Shown: in pieces, positions 47,350 to 55,832 of the stretch | Layout: every line of letters starts with the position of its first letter | Numbering within the stretch: the stretch's first letter is position 1 | Origin: Sulfurovum sp. TSL6 | Lineage (GTDB): Bacteria; Campylobacterota; Campylobacteria; Campylobacterales; Sulfurovaceae | NCBI RefSeq assembly: GCF_019972115.1 | Contig: NZ_BPFJ01000003.1 | Location: 186,001-250,000, forward strand | DNA: 64,000 nt | Reading direction: 5' to 3' | The notes under the pieces: model-generated | What the model was told of the DNA's origin: nothing | Database searches by the model: none | The model's input: only the letters and a program-made list of their open reading frames with translations | Made by a program: the position numbers and the translations under genes

Positions 47350-48078
47350 ATGAAGCTACAAGAAATATATAACCATTTAGATAATATCAGTCCTTTTGAA
47401 CTTCAAGAGAAATGGGATAACTCCGGACTTATCGTAGGCGAGTTGTCTAGAGAAGTATCTCAGATCGTAGTGGCACTGGACATTGATGAAGAGATGATAG
47501 AGACGACAGACGAACATACGCTTTTTGTCGTTCATCATCCACTTATCTTTGGGAAAATGACACAGCTTGATTTTGCAAAGTACCCTTCGAACCTTATCGA
47601 AAAGATGATACTTAAGAAGCAATCTCTTATCGCTTTGCATACCAATTTTGACCAAACACATTTGAACAGATATGTTTTTGAAAAGGTTTTAGGCTTTCAT
47701 CTGGAGTCACAAGATCCTTTTGTCTGTACGACAAAAGGAGAATGGCATTATAAAGAACTTTTGACCCTTTTAAAAGAGAAATTAAACCTGCCTACACTCA
47801 AAGTCATAGGCAAGAAAGAGAAGATCAGATCTATCGCTTTAACCACAGGTGCAGGGGCTTCACTGATGGATGAGGTCGAGGCTGACTGTTTTTTGACCGG
47901 TGATATAAAGTATCATGATGCAATGAAAGCAATGAGTGAAGATTTGATGATGGTAGACATCGGACACTATGAGAGTGAGAAGTTTTTTGCAGAGATCATT
48001 TTGGATGAGTTGAAAGTTTTACCTCTTTTAGCTATAATTTCGAATTCAAAAAACCCATTTCATATTGAAACAATATAA
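47350..48078 (+). CDS. Nif3-like dinuclear metal-centre protein
   Basis: A 242-residue Nif3/YbgI-family protein. FELQEKWDNSGLIVG, the metal-binding FVVHHPLIF, LHTNFD and the final VDIGHYESE give the two-metal site. The family is widespread, probably hydrolytic, and its substrate is uncertain. It starts one base after purE ends. Confidence 0.93.
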   Translation: MKLQEIYNHLDNISPFELQEKWDNSGLIVGELSREVSQIVVALDIDEEMIETTDEHTLFVVHHPLIFGKMTQLDFAKYPSNLIEKMILKKQSLIALHTNFDQTHLNRYVFEKVLGFHLESQDPFVCTTKGEWHYKELLTLLKEKLNLPTLKVIGKKEKIRSIALTTGAGASLMDEVEADCFLTGDIKYHDAMKAMSEDLMMVDIGHYESEKFFAEIILDELKVLPLLAIISNSKNPFHIETI

Positions 48079-48139
48079 AGTATGGGTTGAACCTCTCAAA
48101 ATAATCATTGAGAACCCTTAAACTCTAAAAGGACAGAGA

Positions 48140-48859
48140 TTGAACAAACATCTAAAAGAGCTCATCGAGCTTTCAAAAATTGACAAAGCTATAGACAGTT
48201 ACACGCCGCAGCTTGAAGCATCAGATAAAAAAGTCGCAAAAGTAGAAAAAAAGATCAATGCGGCACAAGCAGAACTTGATACATTAAATGAAAGTATCAC
48301 TGAAAATGATGCAAAAGTAAAAACATTTGAAGAACAACTCACAATGCTGAATGAACAATTGGCTTCAAATGCTAAAAAATCTAAAGAGATCACTACAGAA
48401 AAAGAGATGAAAGCACTCTCTTTGGAAGAAGATATCGCTAAAGAAAAGATGACTTTTGCCAATGAAGAGATCGAAAGACTTCAGAAGATCAATGAAACGA
48501 CAAAATTGCTTTTAGAAGAAGCAAAGGCAAAAGTAGAAGCATTGACTGCAGAAGCAGAAGCGGTCAATGAAGTGGTATCTGTAGAAAGAGCAGAGATCGA
48601 AAAAAACAAGGGTGAACTTTTTGTTGAAAGAGAAAAGCTCAGTAGAGATGTGGAACAAAAAGTACTTGCATTTTATGAGAAGATCCGTATTTGGGCAGGC
48701 AATACAGCTGTTGTTCCTGTTAAAAAACAAGCATGTTACGGATGTTACATGAAACTCAATGACAAAACATATTCAGAAGTGATCAAAGCAGATGAAATCG
48801 TAAATTGTCCTCACTGTGGACGTATTTTATATATCGAGCCTGTAACAGAAGAAGCATAA
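48140..48859 (+). CDS. Coiled-coil protein with C-terminal C4 zinc ribbon
   Basis: A 239-residue protein starting at TTG 48140, preceded by AAAAGGACAGA. Residues 30-180 form a long coiled coil; the C-terminus has two CxxC pairs (ACYGCYMKLND and VNCPHCGRILY), a zinc ribbon. This layout is known in actinobacterial and Campylobacterota proteins such as H. pylori HP0958, an RNA- and RpoN-related flagellar factor; equivalence is likely but inferred. Confidence 0.85.
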   Translation: MNKHLKELIELSKIDKAIDSYTPQLEASDKKVAKVEKKINAAQAELDTLNESITENDAKVKTFEEQLTMLNEQLASNAKKSKEITTEKEMKALSLEEDIAKEKMTFANEEIERLQKINETTKLLLEEAKAKVEALTAEAEAVNEVVSVERAEIEKNKGELFVEREKLSRDVEQKVLAFYEKIRIWAGNTAVVPVKKQACYGCYMKLNDKTYSEVIKADEIVNCPHCGRILYIEPVTEEA

Positions 48860-48869
48860 GTGTTGCACT

Positions 48870-50039
48870 ATGGAGAAACTTTTCTTTTTTCTCTATAGTT
48901 TTCTTTCCTTTCTCCTTTATATACTTGCCCTTCCTTTTTTAGTTGTATTCTCTTTTAAAACCAAATATAAAGACTCGCTGCCCGCAAGATTTTTCTTATG
49001 GAACAACAAGCCTTTAAAGCCTCATGGTATCTGGTTCCACTCTTGTAGTTTTGGAGAAGCAAAAGCGATCAAATCTTTAGTAGACAGATTGCCGCAAGAG
49101 AGTTTACGGATGAGTACAACAACGCACACGGGTTTTCAAGTGATAGAGGAGTATACGCAAGAGAGCAGATATCTTCCTTTTGAACCTTTACTTTTTGGCT
49201 GGCTGAAGCCGCAAAAGGCACTGGTGGTGATGGAGGCTGAGTTTTGGTATCTTCTTTTTGCATTGGCACAGAGCAGAGGAGCTAAAACCTTACTCATCAA
49301 TGCACGTATGAGTGACAGGTCTTTTCCCAGGTATGAAAAGATAGGATGGCTCTACAGAGAGATCTTTAAGCACATAGATGAAGTGTACGCACAAACAGCG
49401 AAAGACAAAGAGCGTTTAGAGTCTTTGGGCGCCCAAAATGTAGTGGTTACGGGTAATATAAAGTTGGCCCATTTACCTTCTATAAGCAAAGAGATAAAAA
49501 AACCTTCCAGTTTGGTTGTATGTGGAGCAAGTACGCATGAGGGAGAAGAAGCACTGATCCTGGATGCCTTTGCTGTATTTAAAAAAGAACATCCCGAAGC
49601 CGTTCTGCTTTTAGTACCGCGTCATCCGGAACGTTTTGACAAAGTGGCTAAAATGATGGAAGATTTTGCTGAAACGTATCAGGTCACGGCACAACGTTAT
49701 TCTCAAAATGCAGTGTTGAGTTCTGATATTATTTTAGTAGATGTTTTGGGTGAACTGGTCAATATGTATGCGATCAGCGATATTGTGATACTTGGCGGTG
49801 CATTTGAACCTATAGGTGGGCATAATGCGGCAGAGGCAGCACAGTTCGGATGTAAGATCATCTCCGGGGAACACTACTTCAACCAAAAGGATATTTTTGA
49901 TGCCATTGAAGGTATCGCAGTAGTAGAAGCATCAAATCTTTCAAGAAGACTGTTGCAGCATGGATTGCTTAAACCCACAAAGATAAAAAGCAAGAGTGAC
50001 ATCACTGTCATCACAGAGAGCCTGAAGCGTGTTTTATAA
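48870..50039 (+). CDS. waaA: 3-deoxy-D-manno-octulosonic acid (Kdo) transferase
   Basis: A 389-residue glycosyltransferase that attaches Kdo to lipid A at the inner membrane. An N-terminal membrane anchor (about 6-26) precedes the GT30 domain, with WFHSCSFGEAKAI, VVTGNIKL and GGAFEPIGGHNAAEAA as family motifs. It shows that the cell makes lipopolysaccharide or lipooligosaccharide. Its end overlaps the DUF167 gene by 11 bases. Confidence 0.93.
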   Translation: MEKLFFFLYSFLSFLLYILALPFLVVFSFKTKYKDSLPARFFLWNNKPLKPHGIWFHSCSFGEAKAIKSLVDRLPQESLRMSTTTHTGFQVIEEYTQESRYLPFEPLLFGWLKPQKALVVMEAEFWYLLFALAQSRGAKTLLINARMSDRSFPRYEKIGWLYREIFKHIDEVYAQTAKDKERLESLGAQNVVVTGNIKLAHLPSISKEIKKPSSLVVCGASTHEGEEALILDAFAVFKKEHPEAVLLLVPRHPERFDKVAKMMEDFAETYQVTAQRYSQNAVLSSDIILVDVLGELVNMYAISDIVILGGAFEPIGGHNAAEAAQFGCKIISGEHYFNQKDIFDAIEGIAVVEASNLSRRLLQHGLLKPTKIKSKSDITVITESLKRVL

Positions 50040-50328
50040 CATAGAAGATGAAACCGTCAGTCTACGGATCAAAGCACAACCCAATGCCAGTAAAAACGAA
50101 TTTTGTGAAGTGTATGGAAACGATGCTATTAAGATACGTATAAAAGCGCCTGCTGTAGAAGGTGCAGCAAACAAAGAGTTAGTGAAATTTCTTGCAAAAA
50201 GTTTTAAAGTTTCAAAAAGTGATATACTTTTTAAAACAGGGCAAAACAGCAAGATCAAAATAGTGGCATTTCCACTGAATGATAAATTTATAGAATGGAT
50301 AAAATTAAATCACAGTAATGTGATTTAA
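50029..50328 (+). CDS. DUF167-family protein (YggU-like)
   Basis: A 99-residue small protein starting at GTG 50029 inside the end of waaA. RIKAQPNASKNEF and the KAPAVEGAANKELVKFLAKSF segment are typical of DUF167. Biochemical function unknown. The three-hairpin element copy B follows seven bases after its stop. Confidence 0.88.
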   Translation: MFYNIEDETVSLRIKAQPNASKNEFCEVYGNDAIKIRIKAPAVEGAANKELVKFLAKSFKVSKSDILFKTGQNSKIKIVAFPLNDKFIEWIKLNHSNVI

Positions 50329-50334
50329 ATAAAA

Positions 50335-50411
50335 AGCGACTAGTCGCGTGAACACTCTGTTGAAGAGAACTAAGTGTTAGCATAGTAAAATGGGCTTTGC
50401 TCATTTTGCGT
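50335..50411 (+). repeat. Dispersed three-hairpin element, copy B
   Basis: Hairpin 1 is the palindrome GCGACTAGTCGC (50336-50347); hairpin 2 is CTCT-gttga-AGAG; hairpin 3 is AAAATG-GGC-TTT-GCT-CATTTT, followed by GCGT. It matches copy A (inverted) closely and copy C in outline. It lies between DUF167 and the pseudouridine synthase gene. Confidence 0.85.
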
Positions 50412-50437
50412 ATTATTTAGAAGAAGGATAGAAGAAA

Positions 50438-51175
50438 ATGGCTACAGATAAAGCATATAAAGTCCTTGCAATGGCAAAGGATATATCAAACAACAAAGCA
50501 AAAGAACTGATAGACAGAGGACTGGTTTATGTTGAAGATAAAAAAGTAAAGATCGCAAGAGCTGAGATACGTACAGATACGATCTTTCGTATCGAATACC
50601 CTGAGGATATAGAGATACTCTACGAAGATGAAGATATCATTGCTGTGAACAAACCGGCACAAGTGGACAGTTATGAGATCCAGGATTCCATAGCAGGTGC
50701 AGAACTTCTTCATAGACTTGACAGAGATACATCAGGAGTACTGCTTTTAGGAAAGAACAGAGCATTCATAGAACGTGCCATTAAAGAGTTCAAAAACCGA
50801 AAAGTGGAAAAACATTATGTCGCATGGGTAGAGGGTGTAATTTATGAAAAAGTGGAGATAGACGAACCTATCTTCACGGTGAAAAAGGGTAAAGCATTTT
50901 CTATGATCGACCCTGTACGAGGTAAAAAAGCACATACCGTGGTCAAACCTGAAGAGATACAAGGTAAAAAGTCTAAAGTACATATAGAGATCACAACAGG
51001 AAGAACACATCAGATCCGTGTACATCTTGCACATATAGGACATCCTATTGTAGGGGATGAACAGTATGGAAGCCGTACACAGTCAAAACGTATCCTTTTG
51101 CACTCTGCTAAAATGAAGATTTTAGATTATGAGTTTAATGCATCAGAGCCCAAAGACATCGCGAGATACAAATAA
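50438..51175 (+). CDS. RluA-family RNA pseudouridine synthase
   Basis: A 245-residue enzyme with an S4-like RNA-binding N-terminus (about 1-50) and a pseudouridine synthase domain. HRLDRDTSGVLLL holds the catalytic aspartate, and TGRTHQIRVHLAHIGHPIVGD is the closing motif. The exact uridine target in rRNA or tRNA cannot be read from the sequence. GAAGGATA precedes the ATG. Confidence 0.9.
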   Translation: MATDKAYKVLAMAKDISNNKAKELIDRGLVYVEDKKVKIARAEIRTDTIFRIEYPEDIEILYEDEDIIAVNKPAQVDSYEIQDSIAGAELLHRLDRDTSGVLLLGKNRAFIERAIKEFKNRKVEKHYVAWVEGVIYEKVEIDEPIFTVKKGKAFSMIDPVRGKKAHTVVKPEEIQGKKSKVHIEITTGRTHQIRVHLAHIGHPIVGDEQYGSRTQSKRILLHSAKMKILDYEFNASEPKDIARYK

Positions 51176-51194
51176 TGATTTTAAGCCCAACTAG

Positions 51195-51208
51195 GGTAAA
51201 ATCGCGTC
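51195..51208 (+). promoter_or_regulatory. ffh promoter core
   Basis: GGTAAAATCGCGTC matches the core of the rpsB and rpsP promoters. The transcript would carry a leader of about 195 bases that includes the three-hairpin element copy C. Confidence 0.55.
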
Positions 51209-51258
51209 AATATAAATAATAAAAATCTTAGAAAAACTTCAGATATTTGTCAATAAAT

Positions 51259-51376
51259 GCGATCAGTCGCATGAGCCAACTGCTGAAGTTGACATAGCGT
51301 CAGCAATCTCTTGTAAAACAAGTTGCCTAAATGGCAAGTTTTTTTCAAGAGACAATTTTGGGCTTTGCTCAAAATA
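51259..51376 (+). repeat. Dispersed three-hairpin element, copy C with an inserted hairpin
   Basis: Hairpin 1 GCGA-tcag-TCGC, hairpin 2 CAACT-gctga-AGTTG and hairpin 3 ATTTTG-GGC-TTT-GCT-CAAAAT match copies A and B with paired base changes. Between hairpins 2 and 3 a 48-base segment (51305-51352) is added, itself folded: TCTCTTG pairs with CAAGAGA and TTGCC with GGCAA. It lies in the ffh leader. Confidence 0.8.
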
Positions 51377-51403
51377 TGTCCTAAGTAATCTTAAGGGTAA
51401 GAA

Positions 51404-52762
51404 ATGTTTGATACTTTAACCGATAGTTTTAAAAATGCCATAGGTAAAATTCGTTTTCATGATGATGAAAAGGCACTTAAAAAAGCAACTGCAGAATTGA
51501 AGAAATCACTTTTAAAAGCAGATGTACACCACAAAGTGGTCAAAGAGCTCATTAGCAGTGTAGAGATCGAAACCAAGCAAAATGGTGTAGGTAAAGACAA
51601 CTTCCTCAAAGCACTTCAACATAAACTGACAGACATTTTGACCATAGAGGGTGCACCCAAAGGCTTTACTTTCGCTTCTAAACCGCCAACTGTCGTTCTG
51701 ATGATAGGTCTACAAGGGTCTGGTAAAACAACGACAACGGGTAAATTAGCCTATTTCCTTAAAGAACAGAAAAAGAAAAAGGTCATGGTTATCGCAGCAG
51801 ACCTTCAGAGACTTGCAGCGGTAGAGCAGCTCAGACAGATCACTTCACAGATCGAAGTGGAACTCGTGGCTGATGAGAATGCCACACCTGTAGAAATCGT
51901 TAAGCAGGGTCTTGAAAAAGCCCAAAAAGAGCTTTATGATGTCGTACTGATAGATACCGCAGGACGTTTGGCTATAGATGATGAATTGATGAATGAGCTT
52001 GCAGAGGTGAAGAAGGTAGCAGAACCTGATGAACTTTTCTATGTGGCTGATGCGATGACAGGTCAGGATGCCGTCAGAACAGCACAAACTTTTAAAGAGA
52101 AGATCGGAATCACCGGTGTCGTACTTTCCAAGTTTGACGGGGACTCTAAGGGTGGTGTCGCACTTGGACTGACACAACAGGTAGGAGCACCCCTTCGCTT
52201 TATAGGTGCAGGTGAAAAAATGCCGGATCTTGAGCAGTTCATCTCAGACAGGATAGTAAGCCGTTTGATGGGTGCAGGAGATGTGGAATCACTGGCTGAA
52301 AAAGCTGCCGCTGCCATAGACCCTAAAGAAGCAAAAAAAATGACACAGAAGATCAAAAAAGGTCAGTTCAATTTTAATGATTTCTTGGCACAAATGGAAC
52401 AGATGAAAAAGCTTGGAAGCATGAAGTCCATTATGGGGATGATCCCTGGTATGGGGAATATGGCGAAACAGATAGGCGATATGGACCTGGAAAACTCTGA
52501 CGAGATCAAAATGATCAAAGCGATGGTTTCTTCTATGACACCTAAAGAGAGAGAAGACCCGGATCTTCTTACCAATACACGTAAAAGACGTTTGGCAGCA
52601 GGTGCAGGACTTGACCAAGTGCAGGTGAACCGTGTGCTTAAGCAGTTTAAGAACGCAGCGAAGATGGCGAAAAAGTTATCAGGCAAGGGCGGTATGAAAC
52701 AGATGCAGGACATGATGGCACAGATGCAAGGCGGAGGTGGTTTCCCTGGTGGACCACGCTAA
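51404..52762 (+). CDS. ffh: Signal recognition particle protein Ffh (SRP54)
   Basis: A 452-residue SRP GTPase that targets nascent membrane proteins to the translocon with 4.5S RNA and FtsY. The NG domain has the P-loop GLQGSGKTTTTGKLA, DTAGRL and TKFDGDSKGG-like (SKFDGDSKGG) motifs; the Met-rich M domain (about 300-452) ends in a Gly/Met tail that binds RNA and signal peptides. It has a long leader that includes repeat copy C. Confidence 0.97.
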   Translation: MFDTLTDSFKNAIGKIRFHDDEKALKKATAELKKSLLKADVHHKVVKELISSVEIETKQNGVGKDNFLKALQHKLTDILTIEGAPKGFTFASKPPTVVLMIGLQGSGKTTTTGKLAYFLKEQKKKKVMVIAADLQRLAAVEQLRQITSQIEVELVADENATPVEIVKQGLEKAQKELYDVVLIDTAGRLAIDDELMNELAEVKKVAEPDELFYVADAMTGQDAVRTAQTFKEKIGITGVVLSKFDGDSKGGVALGLTQQVGAPLRFIGAGEKMPDLEQFISDRIVSRLMGAGDVESLAEKAAAAIDPKEAKKMTQKIKKGQFNFNDFLAQMEQMKKLGSMKSIMGMIPGMGNMAKQIGDMDLENSDEIKMIKAMVSSMTPKEREDPDLLTNTRKRRLAAGAGLDQVQVNRVLKQFKNAAKMAKKLSGKGGMKQMQDMMAQMQGGGGFPGGPR

Positions 52763-52853
52763 GATATGATGCGCTTCTGTATGAAGCAACTACAACTCCC
52801 ACCTTTATAGGTGAGATGACCATAGAGTTTAATAAAATCTTTATAATTTTTAT

Positions 52854-52869
52854 GGTAAAATCGCGTTCC
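52854..52869 (+). promoter_or_regulatory. rpsP operon promoter core
   Basis: GGTAAAATCGCGTTCC differs at one base from the rpsB block at 17133-17148. The -10 is TAAAAT (52856-52861). Confidence 0.6.
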
Positions 52870-52996
52870 AAAAGAATTTATGAAGTGTTGATGAGTGTTT
52901 TAGTCATTAAAAAACAGTTGTCAGTACTTGTTACGAAAATGCATAACTTTTCCTCGAGATAAGCATTAAAGCAAATGAAAAAACAAAGGATACAAT
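52870..52996 (+). promoter_or_regulatory. Leader of the rpsP-rplS operon
   Basis: About 127 transcribed bases before rpsP. AATGC (52938) and GCATT (52963) can pair around an inner stem. A 23-codon open frame (52891-52962) has no ribosome binding site and is not called as a gene. Confidence 0.4.
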
Positions 52997-53227
52997 ATGA
53001 CAATGATCAGAATGACAAGAATGGGTAGAAAGAAAAAGCCATTTTATAGAATCGTAGTAACAGACAGCAGAAAAAGAAGAGATGGTGGTTGGATCGAAGC
53101 AATCGGTCACTATAACCCAGTAAGTGTAAACAAAGATCTTACACTTGATGAAGAAAGATTGAACTACTGGTTAAGCGTTGGTGCGCAAATGAGCCCAACA
53201 GTAAAGAGACTAGCAGGTAAAAAATAG
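52997..53227 (+). CDS. rpsP: 30S ribosomal protein S16
   Basis: A 76-residue S16 with the conserved [23 protein letters not shown] start. ATG 52997 follows AAAGGA at the best distance; the ATG two codons later is a weaker choice. First gene of the classical rpsP-khpA-rimM-trmD-rplS operon. Confidence 0.97.
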   Translation: MTMIRMTRMGRKKKPFYRIVVTDSRKRRDGGWIEAIGHYNPVSVNKDLTLDEERLNYWLSVGAQMSPTVKRLAGKK

Positions 53228-53232
53228 TCTTA

Positions 53233-53475
53233 ATGGTTAAAGATTTCTTGCTCTCATATACCAAACTTTTGGTAAACAACCCTGAAGATATCTCTATAGA
53301 GATCGCAGAGGTTGATGAGGGTTTCGATGAGATCACCATCTTTGCAAACAGCGAAGATATAGGTAAACTTATCGGTAAAGAAGGAAGAATGATCAATTCT
53401 ATCAAAACAGTCATCTCCGGCTGTAAAGCAAAAGGCGGTAAAAATTACCGCGTAAATGTAAAAGCTTCCGAGTAA
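53233..53475 (+). CDS. khpA: KH-domain RNA-binding protein KhpA
   Basis: An 80-residue single-KH-domain protein; the RNA-binding GxxG loop is GKEGR in LIGKEGRMINSIKTV. KhpA binds many RNAs and in some bacteria works with KhpB in cell-size control. Its place between rpsP and rimM is the usual one. Confidence 0.93.
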   Translation: MVKDFLLSYTKLLVNNPEDISIEIAEVDEGFDEITIFANSEDIGKLIGKEGRMINSIKTVISGCKAKGGKNYRVNVKASE

Positions 53476-53482
53476 CTCTCTT

Positions 53483-54010
53483 ATGTCCAATGACAAATTT
53501 TTTATCGCTCAAATAGGGCGAACTATTGGACTTTGGGGCGACCTCAAATTTCATCTTCATACAGATTTTCCAGAACAGTTTAAAGTAGGTCAGACCTATA
53601 AAAGTGACCGTGGAAACCTTACTATCGCAGATATCAATTTTACACGTGGTACGATTCGTTTTACAGGGTATGAAAGTATTGACTCTGCAAAAAAATTGAC
53701 CAATACCAAACTTTATGCCAATGAAGCACAGACAAAAGAGCATTGTGAACTGGGTGAAGGTCAACACTTTTGGTTTGATGTGATCGGCTGTGTGGTTAAG
53801 CAGGATGATGAAGTATTAGGTGTGGTAGATGATATACAACGTATGGCAGATACAGATTATCTTTCTGTGAAAACAGATGCCAGTTTGATCGAAGCAGGTT
53901 TGTCTAAACAATTTTTGCTTCCTTACATCGAACGTTACATTATCAAGATAGACACAGAAGAAAAAATAGTCTATACGAAAGATGCTAAAGACATTTTAGA
54001 GGCGAGTTGA
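53483..54010 (+). CDS. rimM: Ribosome maturation factor RimM
   Basis: A 175-residue RimM, which binds S19 and helps mature the 30S head. The N-terminal IAQIGRTIGLWGDLKFH strand and the C-terminal PRC-barrel part (HFWFDVIGCVV ... LLPYIERYI) are present. Eight bases from khpA and five from trmD. Confidence 0.94.
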   Translation: MSNDKFFIAQIGRTIGLWGDLKFHLHTDFPEQFKVGQTYKSDRGNLTIADINFTRGTIRFTGYESIDSAKKLTNTKLYANEAQTKEHCELGEGQHFWFDVIGCVVKQDDEVLGVVDDIQRMADTDYLSVKTDASLIEAGLSKQFLLPYIERYIIKIDTEEKIVYTKDAKDILEAS

Positions 54011-54014
54011 TACG

Positions 54015-54710
54015 ATGAAATTTTCCTTTGTTACTCTGTTCCCTGATCTTATCAAAGGGTACTTTTCTGAAAGTATTTTAAAACGTGCTATAGAAGATGA
54101 AAAAATTGCTATAGATTTTTACAATCCGCGTGATTTTACTACAGATAAACACAACCGTGTGGATGCACCGATGATAGGTGGGGGAGCAGGTATGCTGATG
54201 ACACCGCAGCCTTTGATGGATACGCTTCGTAAGGTAAGAGAGACTTCTCCAGAGGCACATGTAGTGTTTGTTTCCCCTGTGGCTAAACCTTTTACACAAA
54301 ATGATGCGAGACGTTTAGCAAAAAAATCGCATGTTGTACTGGTAAGTGGACGTTATGAAGGCATAGATGAACGTGTGATAGAAGCTCAGGCAGATGAACT
54401 TTTTTCCATAGGAGATTTTATCTTAACAGGTGGAGAGCTGGCAAGTATGGTGGTTTGTGATGCGATTAGTCGTAATGTTGAAGGGGTATTGGGGAACATT
54501 GACTCTTTAAGTATAGAGAGCTTTGAAGAATCACTTTTGGAAGCCCCTTCTTTTACGAAACCTAAGAATTATGAAAACAATGAAGTGGTTTCAGAATTCC
54601 TAAAGGGTAATCATAGTAAAATCACGGACTTAAAAAGAGGGCTTGCTTTGTGTAAAACAAAGTATTTTAGGCCAGACTTATACAAAAAAGGTATAACACA
54701 TGAGAAATAA
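54015..54710 (+). CDS. trmD: tRNA (guanine-N1)-methyltransferase
   Basis: A 231-residue SPOUT methyltransferase that modifies G37 next to the anticodon and prevents frameshifting. [29 protein letters not shown] and the knot segment [14 protein letters not shown] are intact. Its end overlaps rplS by 11 bases. Confidence 0.97.
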   Translation: MKFSFVTLFPDLIKGYFSESILKRAIEDEKIAIDFYNPRDFTTDKHNRVDAPMIGGGAGMLMTPQPLMDTLRKVRETSPEAHVVFVSPVAKPFTQNDARRLAKKSHVVLVSGRYEGIDERVIEAQADELFSIGDFILTGGELASMVVCDAISRNVEGVLGNIDSLSIESFEESLLEAPSFTKPKNYENNEVVSEFLKGNHSKITDLKRGLALCKTKYFRPDLYKKGITHEK

Positions 54711-55059
54711 ATACATTGAAAGCTTTGAACAAGCACAAGTAGAAAACAGAAATATTCCAGCATTCAGAGCAGGTGATACAGTAAGAGTAGCCGTTAGAAT
54801 TAAAGAAGGTGAAAAGACAAGAGTTCAGAACTATGAAGGTCTTTGTATCGCAATCAGAGGTCAAGGAACAGGTAGAACATTTATGGTGAGAAAAATGGGT
54901 GCTAACTCTGTTGGTGTTGAAAGAATCTTCCCACTTTACTCAGACTCTATCGAGAGTATCGAAGTACTTAGAAGAGGTAGAATTAGAAGAGCTAAATTAT
55001 TCTATCTTAGAGAGCTTAAAGGTAAAGCAGCAAGAATCAAAGAACTCAGAAGAAAGTAA
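54700..55059 (+). CDS. rplS: 50S ribosomal protein L19
   Basis: A 119-residue L19 located at the 30S-50S interface. [26 protein letters not shown] and the R/K-rich C-terminus are typical. Last gene of the rpsP operon; a hairpin follows at 55091. Confidence 0.97.
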   Translation: MRNKYIESFEQAQVENRNIPAFRAGDTVRVAVRIKEGEKTRVQNYEGLCIAIRGQGTGRTFMVRKMGANSVGVERIFPLYSDSIESIEVLRRGRIRRAKLFYLRELKGKAARIKELRRK

Positions 55060-55090
55060 TCTTTCTTTATGCTTCACAGCATTTTCGGCT

Positions 55091-55130
55091 AAATGGGCTT
55101 TGTTCCATTTGGTCACTTACTATTAGTAAG
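55091..55130 (+). terminator. Two hairpins after rplS, one resembling hairpin 3 of the dispersed element
   Basis: AAATGG-gctttgtt-CCATTT (55091-55110) shares AAATGGGCTTTG with hairpin 3 of copies A and B. CTTACTA-T-TAGTAAG (55116-55130) follows. They may end the ribosomal operon. Confidence 0.5.
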
Positions 55131-55224
55131 ATCCCGCATTCCACAAAACCCATTTATCCAAAACTACTACAAATCAAAAAGAAATATTTACTTCCTTAGG
55201 TACAAAACTTTTTTAATTAATCGC

Positions 55225-55230
55225 TATAAT
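55225..55230 (+). promoter_or_regulatory. Putative -10 box of the unknown membrane protein pair
   Basis: TATAAT lies 32 bases before ATG 55262. Confidence 0.45.
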
Positions 55231-55261
55231 ATTTTAAAATTTATTTAGGGATACCTCCATC

Positions 55262-55825
55262 ATGTTATCAACTTTCAAACACAAACTTATTTTACTTCTA
55301 CAACTCCTGCTTGTTATCACTTATATTATCTTTGAAGAGTTGATTTGGGAGGGAATTGCAAAGCCTATCTATGAAGCTATTCATTCACTAAAAATCCTTC
55401 AGAAGATCGAACTGAAGTTAGAGACAGTAAACCCTTCTGCCATTCTTTTTATCTTTGTTGTTTTACTCTCTATTGTGGAGGCATTTGGTATTTATGCTGG
55501 GATGTTGTTTGTAAGCGGACAAATGATCTTAGGTCTGGTGCTGTATATCTCCAAGATACCTATAGCCGCATTTACTTTTTGGCTCTTTAGAGTGACAGAA
55601 GAGAAGCTTATGCAATTTGGATGGTTTAAATGGACGTATGACTGGATCATGAAAGCGATTGACTGGATTAAGTCTAGTGAGATACATCAGAAAACCATAG
55701 CATATTTAGTGCAGATGAAGATGTACATAAAAGCTTTAAAAGAAAAGTACTTTGCAGGTAAAAGTCCGTTTATAGAGAAAATGAAACAGCTTTATAAGAG
55801 ACTCAAAGCGTTATTAAGAAAATAG
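55262..55825 (+). CDS. Integral membrane protein of unknown function (first of a pair)
   Basis: A 187-residue protein. Hydrophobic stretches at about 8-25, 58-77 and 84-105 suggest three membrane helices, followed by a basic, amphipathic C-terminal half rich in Lys, Trp and Met. I do not recognise a family. The next gene, seven bases on, has a similar basic, hydrophobic character, so the two probably act together. Confidence 0.65.
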   Translation: MLSTFKHKLILLLQLLLVITYIIFEELIWEGIAKPIYEAIHSLKILQKIELKLETVNPSAILFIFVVLLSIVEAFGIYAGMLFVSGQMILGLVLYISKIPIAAFTFWLFRVTEEKLMQFGWFKWTYDWIMKAIDWIKSSEIHQKTIAYLVQMKMYIKALKEKYFAGKSPFIEKMKQLYKRLKALLRK

Positions 55826-55832
55826 ATCGAAG

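Noticed and set aside
52891-52962. 23-codon frame in the rpsP leader as a leader peptide
   Set aside because: No ribosome binding site and no residue pattern suggesting attenuation.
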